DNA of 41,440 bases from an uncultured Clostridia bacterium (GCA_947627705.1 CANQXL010000005.1:1-41440); one strand, 5' to 3'; numbered from the stretch's first letter, positions 11,456 through 23,258 are shown. Translations and numbers: made by a program. Notes: generated by a model from the letters alone, not told the origin.

Positions 11456-12644
11456 ATGTCAATAAGAGAACGTTTAAGCGGAAATGAAGCAGCAGCTACA
11501 GCAATGAAACAAATAAATCCAGATGTAGTTGCAGCATTTCCAATAACACCTTCTACCGAAATACCACAATACTTTTCAACATTTGTAAGTAACGGAGCTG
11601 TTGATACAGAATTTGTGGCTGTAGAAAGTGAACATAGTGCAATGAGTGCATGTATAGGAGCAGAAGCTGCAGGAGCAAGAGCTATGACTGCAACATCTGC
11701 AAATGGATTATCATTAATGTGGGAAATGATTTATATAGCATCAAGTATGAGATTACCAATAGTAATGAGTCTTGTAAACAGGGCTGTTTCAGGACCATTA
11801 AATATACACAATGATCATTCAGATGCAATGGGTGTTCGTGATAGTGGATGGATAATGTTATTTTCTGAAAACAACCAAGAGGCATATGATAATTTAATTA
11901 TGGCACATAGGATTGCAGAAAATAAAGATGTATTACTTCCACTTATGGTTTGCCAAGATGGATTTATAACATCGCATTCAATAGAAAATATAGAACTTAT
12001 AGAAGATGATAAAGTAAAAGAATTCGTTCGGAACATATAAACCTGAACATTATTTATTAAATGATAAAGAACCAATAGCTATGGGTCCACTTGATGTTCA
12101 AACATATTTATTTGAGCACAAATTCCAACAAGCAAATGCAATGAGAAATGCAAAAAATGTAATCGAAGAAGTATCAAAAGATTTTGAAAAATTAACAGGA
12201 AGAAAGTATTCACTTTTCGAAGAATACAAAATGGATGATGCTGAAATAGTAATTGTATGTATGAACTCAACAGCAGGTACAACAAAATATGTAGTAGACA
12301 ATTTAAGAGAAAAGGGAATAAAAGCAGGATTATTAAAGATAAGAGTGTATAGACCTTTCCCAGCAGAAGAAATTGCAAAAGCATTATCAAAGGCAAAAGC
12401 AGTTGCTGTTCTTGATAAGGCAGATTCAGTAAACGGTGCTGGCGGAGCAGTATTTACTGATGTTACATCTGCAATGTATTTACAAAATGCAAATGTCAAA
12501 ATGGTAAATTATATATATGGAATAGGTGGAAGAGATACAACTTCTTATGATATAGAAGGAGTATATAATGATTTAATGGAAATCGTAAATACAGGAAAAG
12601 TAGACAACCCATATAGATATTTTGGAGTAAGGAGGGAAAATTAG
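11456..12644 (+). CDS. 2-oxoacid:acceptor oxidoreductase alpha subunit, +1 shift at CGG 12029-12031
   Basis: AAFPITPSTEIPQYFS, EFVAVESEHSAMSACIGAEAAGARA; corrected ...KVKEFVGTYKPEHYLLNDKEPIAMGPLDVQTYLFEHK. Confidence 0.94.
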
Positions 12645-12645
12645 T

Positions 12646-13596
12646 ATGGCATATAATGTTAAAGAAATAATGGCAGAAAAGCCTTCAAGATTTAAAGCAG
12701 GACATAGAATGTGTGCAGGATGCGGTGCACCACCAGTTGCAAGAATGGTACTTCGTGCATTAAAGCCAGAAGATCATGCTGTAATTTGCACAGCAACAGG
12801 ATGTATGGAAGTTTCAACATTTATGTATCCATATACATCTTGGTCAGATTCATTTATTCATACAGCATTTGAATGTGCTGGAGCAACACTTTCAGGAGCA
12901 GAAGCAGCATATAGATCATTAAAAAAACAAGGAAAATTACCAGAAAATAAAGAGATAAAATTTATAGCATTTGGTGGAGATGGTGGAACATATGATATAG
13001 GACTTCAAAGTTTATCTGGTGCTATGGAAAGAGGACATGATATGGTATATGTATGTGGAGCATACATGAATACAGGAATTCAACGTTCTTCAGCTACTCC
13101 ACATTTTGCAGACACAACAACATCACCTGCAGGAACAAAAATACCAGGAAAGATGCAAAAAAGAAAAGATTTAACAGAGATAATAGCAAGCCATCATATT
13201 CCATATGCAGCACAAAGCATTGCAACAGCAAACTTCAAGGATTTATATGAAAAAGCAGAAAAAGCAATATACACAGAAGGAGCAGCATTCCTAAATGTGC
13301 TTGCACCATGCCCAAGAGGATGGGGATATCCAACAGATGATTTAATGCAGATTAATAAATTAGCTGTAGAAACATGTTATTGGCCTTTATACGAAGTAGA
13401 AAATGGAAAATATAAGATAAATTATAAGCCAGCTAATAAATTACCTGTTGAAGAATTTTTAAAGCCACAAAGAAGATTTAAACATTTATTCAAACCAGGA
13501 AATGAATGGATGATAGAAGAATTCCAAAAAGAAGTAGACGAAAGATGGGAAAGTCTACTAAAACTAGAAGAAATAACAAATAGAGAAAATGGCTAG
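12646..13596 (+). CDS. 2-oxoacid:acceptor oxidoreductase beta (TPP-binding) subunit
   Basis: GHRMCAGCGAPPVARM, FIAFGGDGGTYDIGLQSLSGAMERGHDMVYVC. Confidence 0.94.
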   Translation: MAYNVKEIMAEKPSRFKAGHRMCAGCGAPPVARMVLRALKPEDHAVICTATGCMEVSTFMYPYTSWSDSFIHTAFECAGATLSGAEAAYRSLKKQGKLPENKEIKFIAFGGDGGTYDIGLQSLSGAMERGHDMVYVCGAYMNTGIQRSSATPHFADTTTSPAGTKIPGKMQKRKDLTEIIASHHIPYAAQSIATANFKDLYEKAEKAIYTEGAAFLNVLAPCPRGWGYPTDDLMQINKLAVETCYWPLYEVENGKYKINYKPANKLPVEEFLKPQRRFKHLFKPGNEWMIEEFQKEVDERWESLLKLEEITNRENG

Positions 13597-13621
13597 TAAA
13601 TAAAGGAGGTGCAATATATAA

Positions 13622-16600
13622 ATGCCAGAATTTGTTCATCTACATGTACATAGCGAATTTAGCTTGCTTGATGGAGCAAACAGAATAAAGGACTTGCCAG
13701 TACGAGCAAAAGAATTAGGAATGAAAGCAATGGCAATAACAGACCATGGAGTTATGTATGGTGTAATTGATTTTTATAAAGCATGTAAAAATGAAGGTAT
13801 TAAACCTATTATAGGTTGTGAAGTATATGTTGCACCAAGAAGCAGACTTGATAAAGAAGGGGCAGAAGATAAAGAATATAGTCACTTGATTCTACTTGCA
13901 AAAAATAATCAAGGATATAAAAACCTTAGTAAATTAGTATCTATAGGATTTGTAGAAGGCTACTATTATAAACCACGTATAGACTTAGAAGTACTAGAAA
14001 AATATCACGAAGGGTTAATTGCACTTAGCGCATGTCTTGCAGGAAGTGTAAATAAAGCAATCCTTGAAGGTAATATGGAAAAAGCAGAAGATATCGCAAA
14101 ATGGTTTAAAGGTGTCTTTAAAGACGATTATTACCTTGAACTTCAAAACAATGGTATCAGAGAACAGGCTCTTGTTAATCAAAAATTGATAGAAATTGGA
14201 AGAAAGCTTGATATACCATTAGTTGCAACAAACGATGCACACTATTTAAAAAAATCAGATGCATATAACCATGAAGTACTTTTATGTATTCAAACAGGAA
14301 AAAGAATGTCAGATACAGATAGAATGAGATTCGAAACAGACGAGCTATATATAAAAAGCCCAGAAGAAATGGCAGACTATTTTTCAAATATTCCAGAAGT
14401 AATCGAAAATACAGTTAAAATTGCTGATAAATGTAATGTAGACTTTGAATTTGGTCATACGATACTTCCTAATTATGATGTGCCAAAAGAATATAAAACT
14501 CATAATGAATATTTAAGAAAACTCTGTACCTACGGTATAAAAAATAGATATGGAGAGAATCCATCTAAAGAGATATTAGATAGGATGGAATACGAAATAT
14601 CAGTAATAGAAAAAATGGGGTATGTTGACTATTTCTTAATAGTTTGGGATTTTATACACTTTGCAAAATCAAAAGGAATTCCAGTAGGCCCAGGACGTGG
14701 ATCAGGTGCAGGTTCAATTGTCGCATATGCAATTGAAATTACCGACATTGATCCAATAAAATATAATTTGCTATTTGAAAGATTTTTAAATCCTGAAAGA
14801 ATAAGCATGCCAGATTTTGACGTGGATTTTTGCTATGAAAGAAGACAAGAAGTAATTGATTATGTTTCTAATAAATATGGGCATGACCATGTATCTCAGA
14901 TTATAACATTTGGAACAATGGCTGCAAAGATGGTAATAAGAGACGTTGGAAGAGTTTTAGACTATCCATATCAAGACACAGACAGACTTGCAAAAATGAT
15001 ACCAAATGAACCACACATAACTATTAGTAAAGCAATGACATTAAACAGAGAATTAAAAGAGTTATATGAAACAGACGAAGTTATAAGAAATATATTAAAC
15101 ATATCAATGGCACTTGAAGGTATGCCAAGACAGGCTTCAACACATGCCTGTGGAATAGTTATAACAAAAGAACCTGTTGATACATATGTACCACTATATG
15201 TAAGAGATGGTAATATCTCTACACAATATATCATGACAACACTAGAAGAGCTAGGACTTTTAAAGATGGATTTCCTTGGGCTTAGAACACTTACAGTTAT
15301 TTCTGATGCAATAAATCTTGTAAAAGAATCAACAGGAAAAGATGTAGTATTTGATAGCCAGATGAACGATCCAAAGGTATATAAACTTTGGGCAGAAGGT
15401 AAAACTATGGGAATTTTCCAATTTGAAAGTGCTGGTATGACAAAATTTATGAAGGAACTAAAACCAGATTGCCTAGAAGATTTAATTGCCGGAGTTTCTT
15501 TATATAGACCACGGCCCAATGGATCAAATTCCAAGATATATACAAAATAAGCTAAATCCAGAACATGCTATTTACACACATCCAAGTCTTGTGCCAATAC
15601 TTAATGTAACTTATGGATGTATGGTATATCAAGAGCAGGTAATGCAAATAGTTAGAGATTTAGCAGGATATTCACTTCGGAAGAGCAGATTTAGTGCGTA
15701 GAGCCATGGGTAAGAAAAAACTCGATGTTATGGCAAAAGAAAGAGAAATATTTATACATGGCGAGACAGACGAAAATGGAAATGTAATAGTACCTGGTTG
15801 TATAAGAAATGGAATAGACGAAGAATCTGCAAATAGAATATTTGACGAAATGGCCGAATTTGCAAAATATGCATTTAATAAATCACATGCAGCTGCATAT
15901 GCAGTTGTATCATATAGAACAGCATATATAAAGGCATATTATCCAGAAGCATTAATGGCAGCAACTTTAAATAGTTTTTTAGGTAATTTGGATAAAATAC
16001 CTGCATATATAGACGAATGTAAGACATTAAATATACAAATATTAAAACCTGATATAAATAAGAGCAAAACAAAATTTACGATTGAAGACGGAAAAATTAG
16101 ATTTGGACTTGGAAGTATAAAAAATGTTGGTATACAAGTTATAGATAATATTGTAAAAGAAAGAGAAAAAAACGGTCTTTACTCAAGTTTTACAGATTTT
16201 TGCGAAAGAATACAAGAATATGGAGTGAATAAAAAATGCATAGAAAGTTTAATAAAGGCAGGAGTATTTGATAATTTTCAAGAAACAAGAAAAACTCTTT
16301 TAGAATCTTATGAACAAATAATTGATACAATACAAGCAGGATTGAAAAAGGCATATACAGGGCAAGTTAGTATGTTCGATTTAGCAGAGAATAAAGAAGA
16401 AAACGAAAAACACAAATATACATTTAATGTTTCAGAAGAATTTACAGACAAAGAGCTTTTATCAATGGAAAAAGAAATGCTTGGTATATATATATCAGGC
16501 CATCCACTTGAAAAATATAAGAATGACATAATATCTCAGACAACTATTAATACTGTAAAAATGAAGGAAATAATGGAAGAAGAAGAAAATGGAGAAATTC

Positions 16601-17134
16601 AAGAATATCAAGATGGACAAATTGTAAAGTTTGCTGGAATAATAACATCTGTAAAGAAAAAGTATACAAAAAACAATAAAATCATGGCATTTGTTACAGT
16701 AGAAGATTTATATGGTCAAGGAGATATTATAGTATTTGAAAATTGTTATTTGCAATCTCAAGATAAACTTATAGAAGAAAACATAGTTTTAATCACAGGA
16801 AGGCTTAGTATAAGAGAAGAAGAACAGCCTGCAATTATAGCATCAAGCATAGAAAATTTATCAGAAAAAAAGGAGAAAATACTTAAGCTAGATATAAGAG
16901 ATGCAAGTGAAGAGACAAAAGAAAAGTTAAGAGGTGCACTAAGATTTTTCATGGGGGATAGAAACAATATGAGAGTGCAAATTATAGATAATGAAGGCAT
17001 AAAGCCATGTGGAGCAATATTTATGATAGGAGATACTTTGGAACAATTTGAGGATATACTACGGAAAAGAATATGTAGACTGCTCCACTTCGCCCTTCGC
17101 TTTGCTCCGGTTAATCGCTTACGCAGATTTCTAA
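13622..17134 (+). CDS. dnaE: DNA polymerase III alpha subunit, shifts at CGG 15512, 15678 and (tentative) 17062
   Basis: PHP domain FVHLHVHSEFSLLDG; PGRGSGAGSIVAYA, PDFDVDFC; corrected SLYRPGPMDQIPRYIQNKLNPEHAIYTHPSL and AGYSLGRADLVRRAMGKKK. 3' end ambiguous because a repeat is fused to it (17114, 17134 or 17139). Confidence 0.96.
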
Positions 17135-17147
17135 AATAAATCATTTC
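17080..17147 (+). repeat. Partial copy of an interspersed repeat at the dnaE 3' end
   Basis: tgctccacttcgcccttcgctttgctccggttaatcgcttacgcagatttctaaaataaatcatttc, near-identical to 17733-17800. Confidence 0.85.
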
Positions 17148-17198
17148 CGAGATTCTAATAATTAAATTATTATTTAGTGCCATAAAAATTTTAATGAA

Positions 17199-17237
17199 TA
17201 AAAGAGAATTTAGACAAATTAACTAAATTCTCTTTTA
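17199..17237. terminator. Bidirectional terminator-like hairpin between dnaE and convergent small ORF
   Basis: taaaagagaatttag / ctaaattctctttta perfect inverted repeat. Confidence 0.7.
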
Positions 17238-17252
17238 TTAAAGCGGCATTTA

Positions 17253-17381
17253 TTAGCAACCGCAATTATTTCCAAATCCATTTCCGCAGCAGCAAATTAT
17301 TAATATGAATAATATTATAATCCAGCAGCAATCACCGCCGAATCCACCACAGCCACCACCACAGCATCTATTTTCTGGCAT
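17253..17381 (-). CDS. Small Cys/Gly-rich membrane protein, 42 aa (resembles YjcZ-type small sporulation proteins)
   Basis: MPENRCCGGGCGGFGGDCCWIIILFILIICCCGNGFGNNCGC*; strong RBS aaggggggaa. Confidence 0.75.
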   Translation of the reverse strand: MPENRCCGGGCGGFGGDCCWIIILFILIICCCGNGFGNNCGC

Positions 17382-17447
17382 AGTATTTCCCCCCTTTCAA
17401 AGCTACTTATGCAAAGCTATATTGCTTATAGAAAGTTAAAGTAAGTA

Positions 17448-17552
17448 TTAGTTATTACAGCAGCATCTGTTTCCGCATCCACAGCAGAAAAGTAGTAAAA
17501 ATAGAATAATAAACCATAGAATCTCGCTATTATCGCCACAGCAATTTCCCAT
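17448..17552 (-). CDS. Small Cys-rich membrane protein, 34 aa
   Basis: MGNCCGDNSEILWFIILFLLLFCCGCGNRCCCNN*; RBS gggaggt. Confidence 0.7.
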   Translation of the reverse strand: MGNCCGDNSEILWFIILFLLLFCCGCGNRCCCNN

Positions 17553-17662
17553 TTAAAAAACCTCCCTGTTCATAGAATTTTAGAATTTGTTTCATTTGTT
17601 ATGATATATATTATTCGAATTAAAAAATTTGGTTACAAATTATAAATTAGTTACTGGATTAT

Positions 17663-17809
17663 AGAATAGCAGAAATGATTTATTTTAAGAATCTTTGTCG
17701 TCGCAATTTTCGAAATTAAAAATATATGTAAATTGCTCCACTTCGCCCTTCGCTTCGCTCCGGTTAATCGCTTACGCAGATTCTTAAAATAAATCATTTC
17801 TGCTATTCT
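17663..17809. repeat. 147-bp element bounded by perfect 32-bp inverted repeats (MITE-like or structured RNA)
   Basis: Left arm agaatagcagaaatgatttattttaagaatct (17663-17694) is the exact reverse complement of 17778-17809. Confidence 0.85.
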
Positions 17810-17915
17810 TTGATATTATATCGTTACCTTGTAACATAAAATAAGATGTAATTGTAGATAGAGTTGAAAAAGCGTTAAATTCATGATAAAATAAATGACA
17901 GAAAGGATTAAGAAA

Positions 17916-19292
17916 ATGGAAGTTCCAGTAGAAAAAAACAAAGAATACATTGTACAAATAATTGATAATGGTTTTGAAGGAGAGGGAATTGCTAAGATAG
18001 AAAACTTTACAATATTTGTTCAAGGTGGAATAAAAGGAGAAAAAGTAAAAATACTAATACTTAAAGTCTTGTCGTCGCATGCATTTGCTAAGATTATAGA
18101 AATACTAGAAGAATCAGACAAAAGACAAATATCTGATTGCGAAAGTTTCAAAAAATGTGGCGGATGTAATTTAAGACACGTCAAATATCAAGAAACTTTA
18201 GAAATGAAGAAAAATGCTGTACAAAATTTGGTAAACAAAACATTAAAGAATAAAATAGAAGTAGAAAATGTTGTAGGAATGGAAAATCCATTTTTTTATA
18301 GAAATAAAGCTATTTATCCAATTCGGAAAAGACAAATTAGGTAATGCTGTTTTTGGAGTTTTTGCAAATAGATCTCACGAAATAACTACATTTGAAGAGT
18401 GTAAAATACAAACTAAAATATCACAAGAGATTGCAAAAACGATAGTTCAATTTATAAATAAAAATAAAATAAGTGTTTATGATGAAAAAACTTTAAAAGG
18501 AACTTTCAGACATATAATTATAAAATATGGAATGAAAACAGACGAAGTAATGTGCGTTTTTGTTTTAAATGAAGAGAACTTGAAAAAAGAGAAGGAACTT
18601 ATAGAAGAACTAACTTGCAAATTTAAAAATATAAAAACGATTGTAAAAAATATTAATAATAAAAATACAAATGTAATTCTTGGAGAAAAGAACATTGTTT
18701 TATATGGTGACGGATATATAAAAGACAAACTACGGTGAATATACTTTTGAAATATCTGCAAATTCATTTTATCAAGTGAACCCAGTACAAACAGAAAAGT
18801 TATATAAACTTGCAATAGAAGGAGCTAATTTAGGTAAGGAAGATGTAGTATTTGATTTATATTGTGGAATTGGAACAATAGGAATTTTTGCATCAAAATA
18901 TGTAAAGAAAGTTTATGGGATAGAGATTGTAAAAGAAGCGATAGAAAATGCAAAAGAAAACAGTAAATTAAATGATATAAATAATATTGAATTTATTGTC
19001 GGAGATGTAGAAGGAGCTTTTGATGGATTAATAAATAAAGAAAAGATAAAGCCAAGTGTTGTATTTGTAGATCCGCCAAGAAAGGGACTAGATAGGACTA
19101 CTGTAGATAATTTACTTAAAATAAAAGCAAAGAAAATAGTATATATAAGTTGCAATCCTGCAAGTTTAGTTCGTGATTTAAGTTATCTTGAAGACGAATA
19201 TAAAATAAATAAAATAACACCAGTTGATTTATTCCCATGGACTCGGACATGTGGAGTGTGTGACAGTGCTAAGTTTGAATGAAAACATTTGA
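17916..19292 (+). CDS. rlmD: 23S rRNA (uracil-5)-methyltransferase, RlmD/RumA family, three shifts at CGG 18324, 18733, 19244
   Basis: TRAM domain start, CGGCNLRHVKYQETL, DLYCGIGTIGIFA, VDPPRKGLD, YISCNPASLVRDL; corrected YPIGKDKLGNAVFGVFANRSHE, KLGEYTFEISANSFYQVNPVQ, FPWTGHVECVTVLSLNENI*. Confidence 0.95.
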
Positions 19293-19512
19293 TTCTTAAT
19301 CTTGGTAAACTTTCCTATTGCAATAACGTAGATATCAAAACATAATTCGTTATAGCAAAAGTATAACACACAATATCAATAAAAAAATAAAAAAATTACG
19401 CAAAATTTTGCAAAAAATATTGACAAGTACAAAAAATAATGCTAGTATAAATATGAAGTTATTAAAATGCTTTATAAAATAAAAATTTAGCAGAAAGGAG
19501 AAATTAGAAAAA

Positions 19513-20218
19513 ATGAAAAAAATATTAAAGAGTAATGCAGACTTGTTTGATTATTTAATGCATGCATATACATATGAGCTAGAAGAAGTTCCGACAAAAA
19601 ATGGAATGCAAAGAAGATTAAAAGATAAAGAATTAGAAAATGAACTGAAAAACAAAGTAAAAGAAAATATTAAGGTAAAAGATTTAGCTGTAGAATTAAA
19701 ATTAGGACCTGCATATAACCGAAGTTGTGGAAATGTTTGGATACAAATATACACTCCAGATAATAAAAGTGGCAGAAGGGGAAGATATGTTGGAATTTCA
19801 TTTTCAAAAGAAACAAATGAAGTAGAATTATGGATTCGGATTTGGAAAAACCGGAAAAAAACAAGCAGAAGTACTAGAGATTGCAAATAAATATAAAATA
19901 AGATATGCATTAATAGAACCAGAATTAAAGTATGATTTCGAATATAAAGAAAATTGCTATGATGCAATGTTTATACAAAAAAAGATTAATATTAATAATT
20001 TCAAAGAAGAAGATTTCCAAAGGGATCTTGAGTATATTTCAGAATTATATAAGGAATATGAAGCAAGATATGGCAGTTTGGGAGACCCGATTGAAGAAAA
20101 TAAAAATGCCAATAATATTAATTCTGTAACATATGAACAAATTAATGAAAAAATGCTAGATATTGTAGAAGAAATTGGAAAGCTTGCAGAAGCAATCAAA
20201 GAATTAAAAAATACTTGA
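19513..20218 (+). CDS. Unknown protein, possible DUF3578/McrB-N-like domain, +1 shift at CGG 19837-19839
   Basis: Corrected ...EVELWIGFGKTGKKQAEVLEIANKYKIRYALIEPELKYDFEYKENCYDAMFIQKK...; family assignment weak. Confidence 0.7.
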
Positions 20219-20243
20219 CAACATTTCAACAATTTGTTATAAT
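20215..20243 (+). promoter_or_regulatory. sigma-A-like promoter
   Basis: TTGACA-N17-TATAAT. Confidence 0.75.
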
Positions 20244-20338
20244 CTGACTATAACAAGAAAGAAATATAAATAATTATTGCAATAGAAAATCACAAATATT
20301 GAATTAAATATATACTTAAGGATTCTATGCAATAAAAA

Positions 20339-20372
20339 AGTTCTAAATAATTGGACCTTATTTAGAACTCTT
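20339..20372 (+). terminator. Hairpin downstream of the 20215 promoter
   Basis: gttctaaata...tatttagaac. Confidence 0.5.
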
Positions 20373-20497
20373 GCATAAATATTTTGTTATATTTATACCA
20401 CATATTAATTATAACATAAAATCAAAATAAATGCAAAGTGTCTTTTATACTTCTTTCAAGTTTATAGATAAATTTATAAAAGAAAGGAGATAAAAAG

Positions 20498-20701
20498 ATG
20501 GAGTATATCGTAAATAAAAATGCCCAAATGGGTACAGGATGTCACAAGATACATACAAAGGAATGTAAAAATGGACCTAAAAAAGAAAATAGAATAGAAT
20601 TAAAAGAATGTATGTGTCCATTAGAAGCTGAAAAAAAGGCAAAAAAATATTTTACAATTGTAAATGGTTGCAAGTACTGTTGTAAATCAAATTGCCTTTA
20701 A
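20498..20701 (+). CDS. Small Cys/His protein of unknown function, 67 aa
   Basis: GCHKIHTKECKNGPKKENRIELKECMCPLEAEKKA...NGCKYCCKSNCL; RBS aaaggag. Confidence 0.75.
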   Translation: MEYIVNKNAQMGTGCHKIHTKECKNGPKKENRIELKECMCPLEAEKKAKKYFTIVNGCKYCCKSNCL

Positions 20702-20759
20702 ATCAATAGGTCATAGGATGCTATGAAACCTAAATATGCTATAATGTGAGGTAGTAAAA

Positions 20760-21326
20760 ATGAAATTAGAGAAAATAGCAGATGTTATGATAGGGGTATT
20801 TGCGCAAAGAGAAAATGATCCACTAGGAGAAAATAGCTATTTGCTATTTTCTCTAAAAAACTATGAAGAAAAACAAAATTACGAAGAATTAAAAACAAAT
20901 AAAAATTTAAACAATAAATTAGCTAAAGAAGGGGATTTATTGTTTCGTTTGTTATACCCAAACAAAATAGTATATGTAGATAAGGAAATTGCTGGCAAAT
21001 TAATTACATCACAATTTTGTATAATTAGAACGGATAAAGAAATATTTGATCCGATAGTTCTAAAGTGGTATTTAGAAAGCAAAAATGCAGAATCAGAATT
21101 AACATCAAAAATTAATGGTTCAATAATAAAATCAATGTCACTTGCAAATCTAAGGACTTTAGATATTCCAAATATAGATAAGCAAGAACAGCAAAAAATG
21201 AAAAAATTGATTGCTCTATGGGAAAGTGAAAAAGAGATTTCAAAGGAAATATTACAAGAAAAAGAAAAACTTTATAATTTTTATCTTGAAGAAATTGCAA
21301 GAAAAGGAGAAAAATATGGTGTATAA
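20760..21326 (+). CDS. Half-size HsdS-like specificity protein (single target-recognition domain)
   Basis: TRD-like EGDLLFRLLYPNKIVYV...GKLITSQFCIIRTD...NGSIIKSMSLANLRTLDIPNIDKQEQQKM plus C-terminal coiled coil. Confidence 0.8.
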   Translation: MKLEKIADVMIGVFAQRENDPLGENSYLLFSLKNYEEKQNYEELKTNKNLNNKLAKEGDLLFRLLYPNKIVYVDKEIAGKLITSQFCIIRTDKEIFDPIVLKWYLESKNAESELTSKINGSIIKSMSLANLRTLDIPNIDKQEQQKMKKLIALWESEKEISKEILQEKEKLYNFYLEEIARKGEKYGV

Positions 21327-22656
21327 TTATAATGATAGCACAAACATATTGAAGCATAATTCTGTAAGTCAAGAAGAAATAAATATAGAACTAAAAGAAA
21401 TATACGAAAGTTTAAAACTTATCCCAGAATTCGGAACAATTTATATGGAATATTTATCAGCACTTATCTATTCAATATATGAAAATATAGATTTATTTAA
21501 GGATATAATACTTGTAAATGCAAGGTCAATAGAAGAAATAGTACGTTTAATAGATAAAAAGGTAAATGATATTAGAGAACAAGAAAAATCAAGAAAATTA
21601 TTTATGAATATCAGTTTTGAAGGAAGATTTACATCAAAAAATGGTACATCACTAAGGCAAGTTCTTATAAAGCTAACAAAATTGATTTTAGATATAAAAT
21701 CAAAGAATGCTAAGGCAAAGCTTGGAGAAGCCTTTGAATACGTAATAATGCTTGCTGAAAAGGATAAAAATATACCGTATTCAAATAAAGAATTTTATAC
21801 ACCTAAAGGTGTAGTAAAAACAATGGTGAATATGCTAAATATTTTTCCAGAATCTTCAATTTATAATCCAGCTTGTGGAACAGGAAATTTTATTACTGAA
21901 AGTGCAAAAAAAGGGAATATATATGTTTTTGGAGAGACTAAAAATTTAGGCAATTTTAATATTTGTATAACAAATTTATGGTTACATGATATATTTAACA
22001 AAAGAATAAAAGAAAATGACGAAGAAATCACTCCACAAGTTGATTTCGCAATATCAAATCCACCATTTGTATCTAAAAAAATAAATGAAGACCATTATAA
22101 TTTGGCATCTCACAAAGATAGTTATTTGAATTATTTGTCAAAAATGATAAATACTGTAAATAATTATGGGAAAGTATCAATAATACTTCCGCAAGGCTTT
22201 TTATTTAAAAAAACAAAATTTGATACCTATGTAAGAAGCAAACTTGTAAAAGATGGAATGATTGATGCAATTGTTGCATTACCTGAAAAAATATTTTTTG
22301 GCTCAAAAATACCTGCAGTTATTTTAATGATAGATAAAGGAAAACGAAACAAAAATATACTATTTATTGATGCGAGTAACGAATATGAAAGTATGAGAAA
22401 AACTAATATTTTAACAGAAGAAAATCAGAAAAAAATAGTAGATACATACAGAAAAAGAGAAACAATACAAAACTATTCATATTTAGCTAAATTAGAAGAA
22501 ATAGAAAAAAATGATTTTGATTTAAGCATCAAAAGATATATAAAAATTAAAAATGAAATCAAACAAATCAACAAAGAAGAAGTCGAAGAGAAAATATTTG
22601 AGTTAGAAAGAAAAAGAAAAGAAATACAAGAAGAAATACAGAGACTTTTGAAGTAA
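21316..22656 (+). CDS. HsdM-like N6-adenine DNA methyltransferase
   Basis: FYTPKGVVKTMVNML, YNPACGTGNFITES, FAISNPPFVSKK (NPPF motif), VSIILPQGFLFKK. Confidence 0.92.
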   Translation: MVYNYNDSTNILKHNSVSQEEINIELKEIYESLKLIPEFGTIYMEYLSALIYSIYENIDLFKDIILVNARSIEEIVRLIDKKVNDIREQEKSRKLFMNISFEGRFTSKNGTSLRQVLIKLTKLILDIKSKNAKAKLGEAFEYVIMLAEKDKNIPYSNKEFYTPKGVVKTMVNMLNIFPESSIYNPACGTGNFITESAKKGNIYVFGETKNLGNFNICITNLWLHDIFNKRIKENDEEITPQVDFAISNPPFVSKKINEDHYNLASHKDSYLNYLSKMINTVNNYGKVSIILPQGFLFKKTKFDTYVRSKLVKDGMIDAIVALPEKIFFGSKIPAVILMIDKGKRNKNILFIDASNEYESMRKTNILTEENQKKIVDTYRKRETIQNYSYLAKLEEIEKNDFDLSIKRYIKIKNEIKQINKEEVEEKIFELERKRKEIQEEIQRLLK

Positions 22657-22747
22657 ACTTTTCTAAGTCAGATAGGTTTTAAAATTTAAGTTAAAAACTT
22701 GTAGTGGTTTACAATTTTAGTAAAAATTATAAAAATAGGAGTTAAAA

Positions 22748-23206
22748 ATGTTATTTACAACCTTATGTTATATAGAAAAAGACGGAAAATATTTAATGCT
22801 TCATAGGACAAAAAAGAAGAACGACATAAATGAAGGAAAATGGATAGGAATAGGTGGAAAATTTGAAGAAGGCGAGAGCCCAGAAGAATGTGTTGTAAGA
22901 GAAGTAAAAGAAGAAACTGGAATCAAGCTTAAATCATATAAATTAAGAGCACTTGTAACTTTTGTATCCACAGAGTTTGGAGTTGAATACATGTATATAT
23001 TTACATCAAATGATTTTGAAGGAAAAATAACAGAATGTAACGAAGGCGAGCTTAAATGGATTGACAAAGAAGAAGTAATGAATCTTAATTTATGGGAAGG
23101 GGATAAAATTTTCCTAGAAAAATTAAAAAAGGACGATAAATTTTTCACGTTAAAGATTGAATATGAAGGCGAAAAACTTGCAAGATACGATTTAAGGGAA
23201 TATTAA
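22748..23206 (+). CDS. NUDIX hydrolase (8-oxo-dGTP diphosphatase-like)
   Basis: GGKFEEGESPEECVVREVKEETGI NUDIX box. Confidence 0.93.
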   Translation: MLFTTLCYIEKDGKYLMLHRTKKKNDINEGKWIGIGGKFEEGESPEECVVREVKEETGIKLKSYKLRALVTFVSTEFGVEYMYIFTSNDFEGKITECNEGELKWIDKEEVMNLNLWEGDKIFLEKLKKDDKFFTLKIEYEGEKLARYDLREY

Positions 23207-23258
23207 AATAAAAGGATTCTTACATGGAAAATTATTTAAAGAAGGGAAGAAAAGCAAA

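Noticed and set aside
17062-17139. Treating the third dnaE site as certain
   Set aside because: The extreme C-terminus is poorly conserved and merges with a repeat, so neither frame can be verified; kept only as tentative.
19850-19855. A second CGGN site at aaaaaccggaaaa in the 19513 gene
   Set aside because: After the 19837 shift this reads AAA ACC GGA AAA in frame; CGG is out of phase and no shift is needed.
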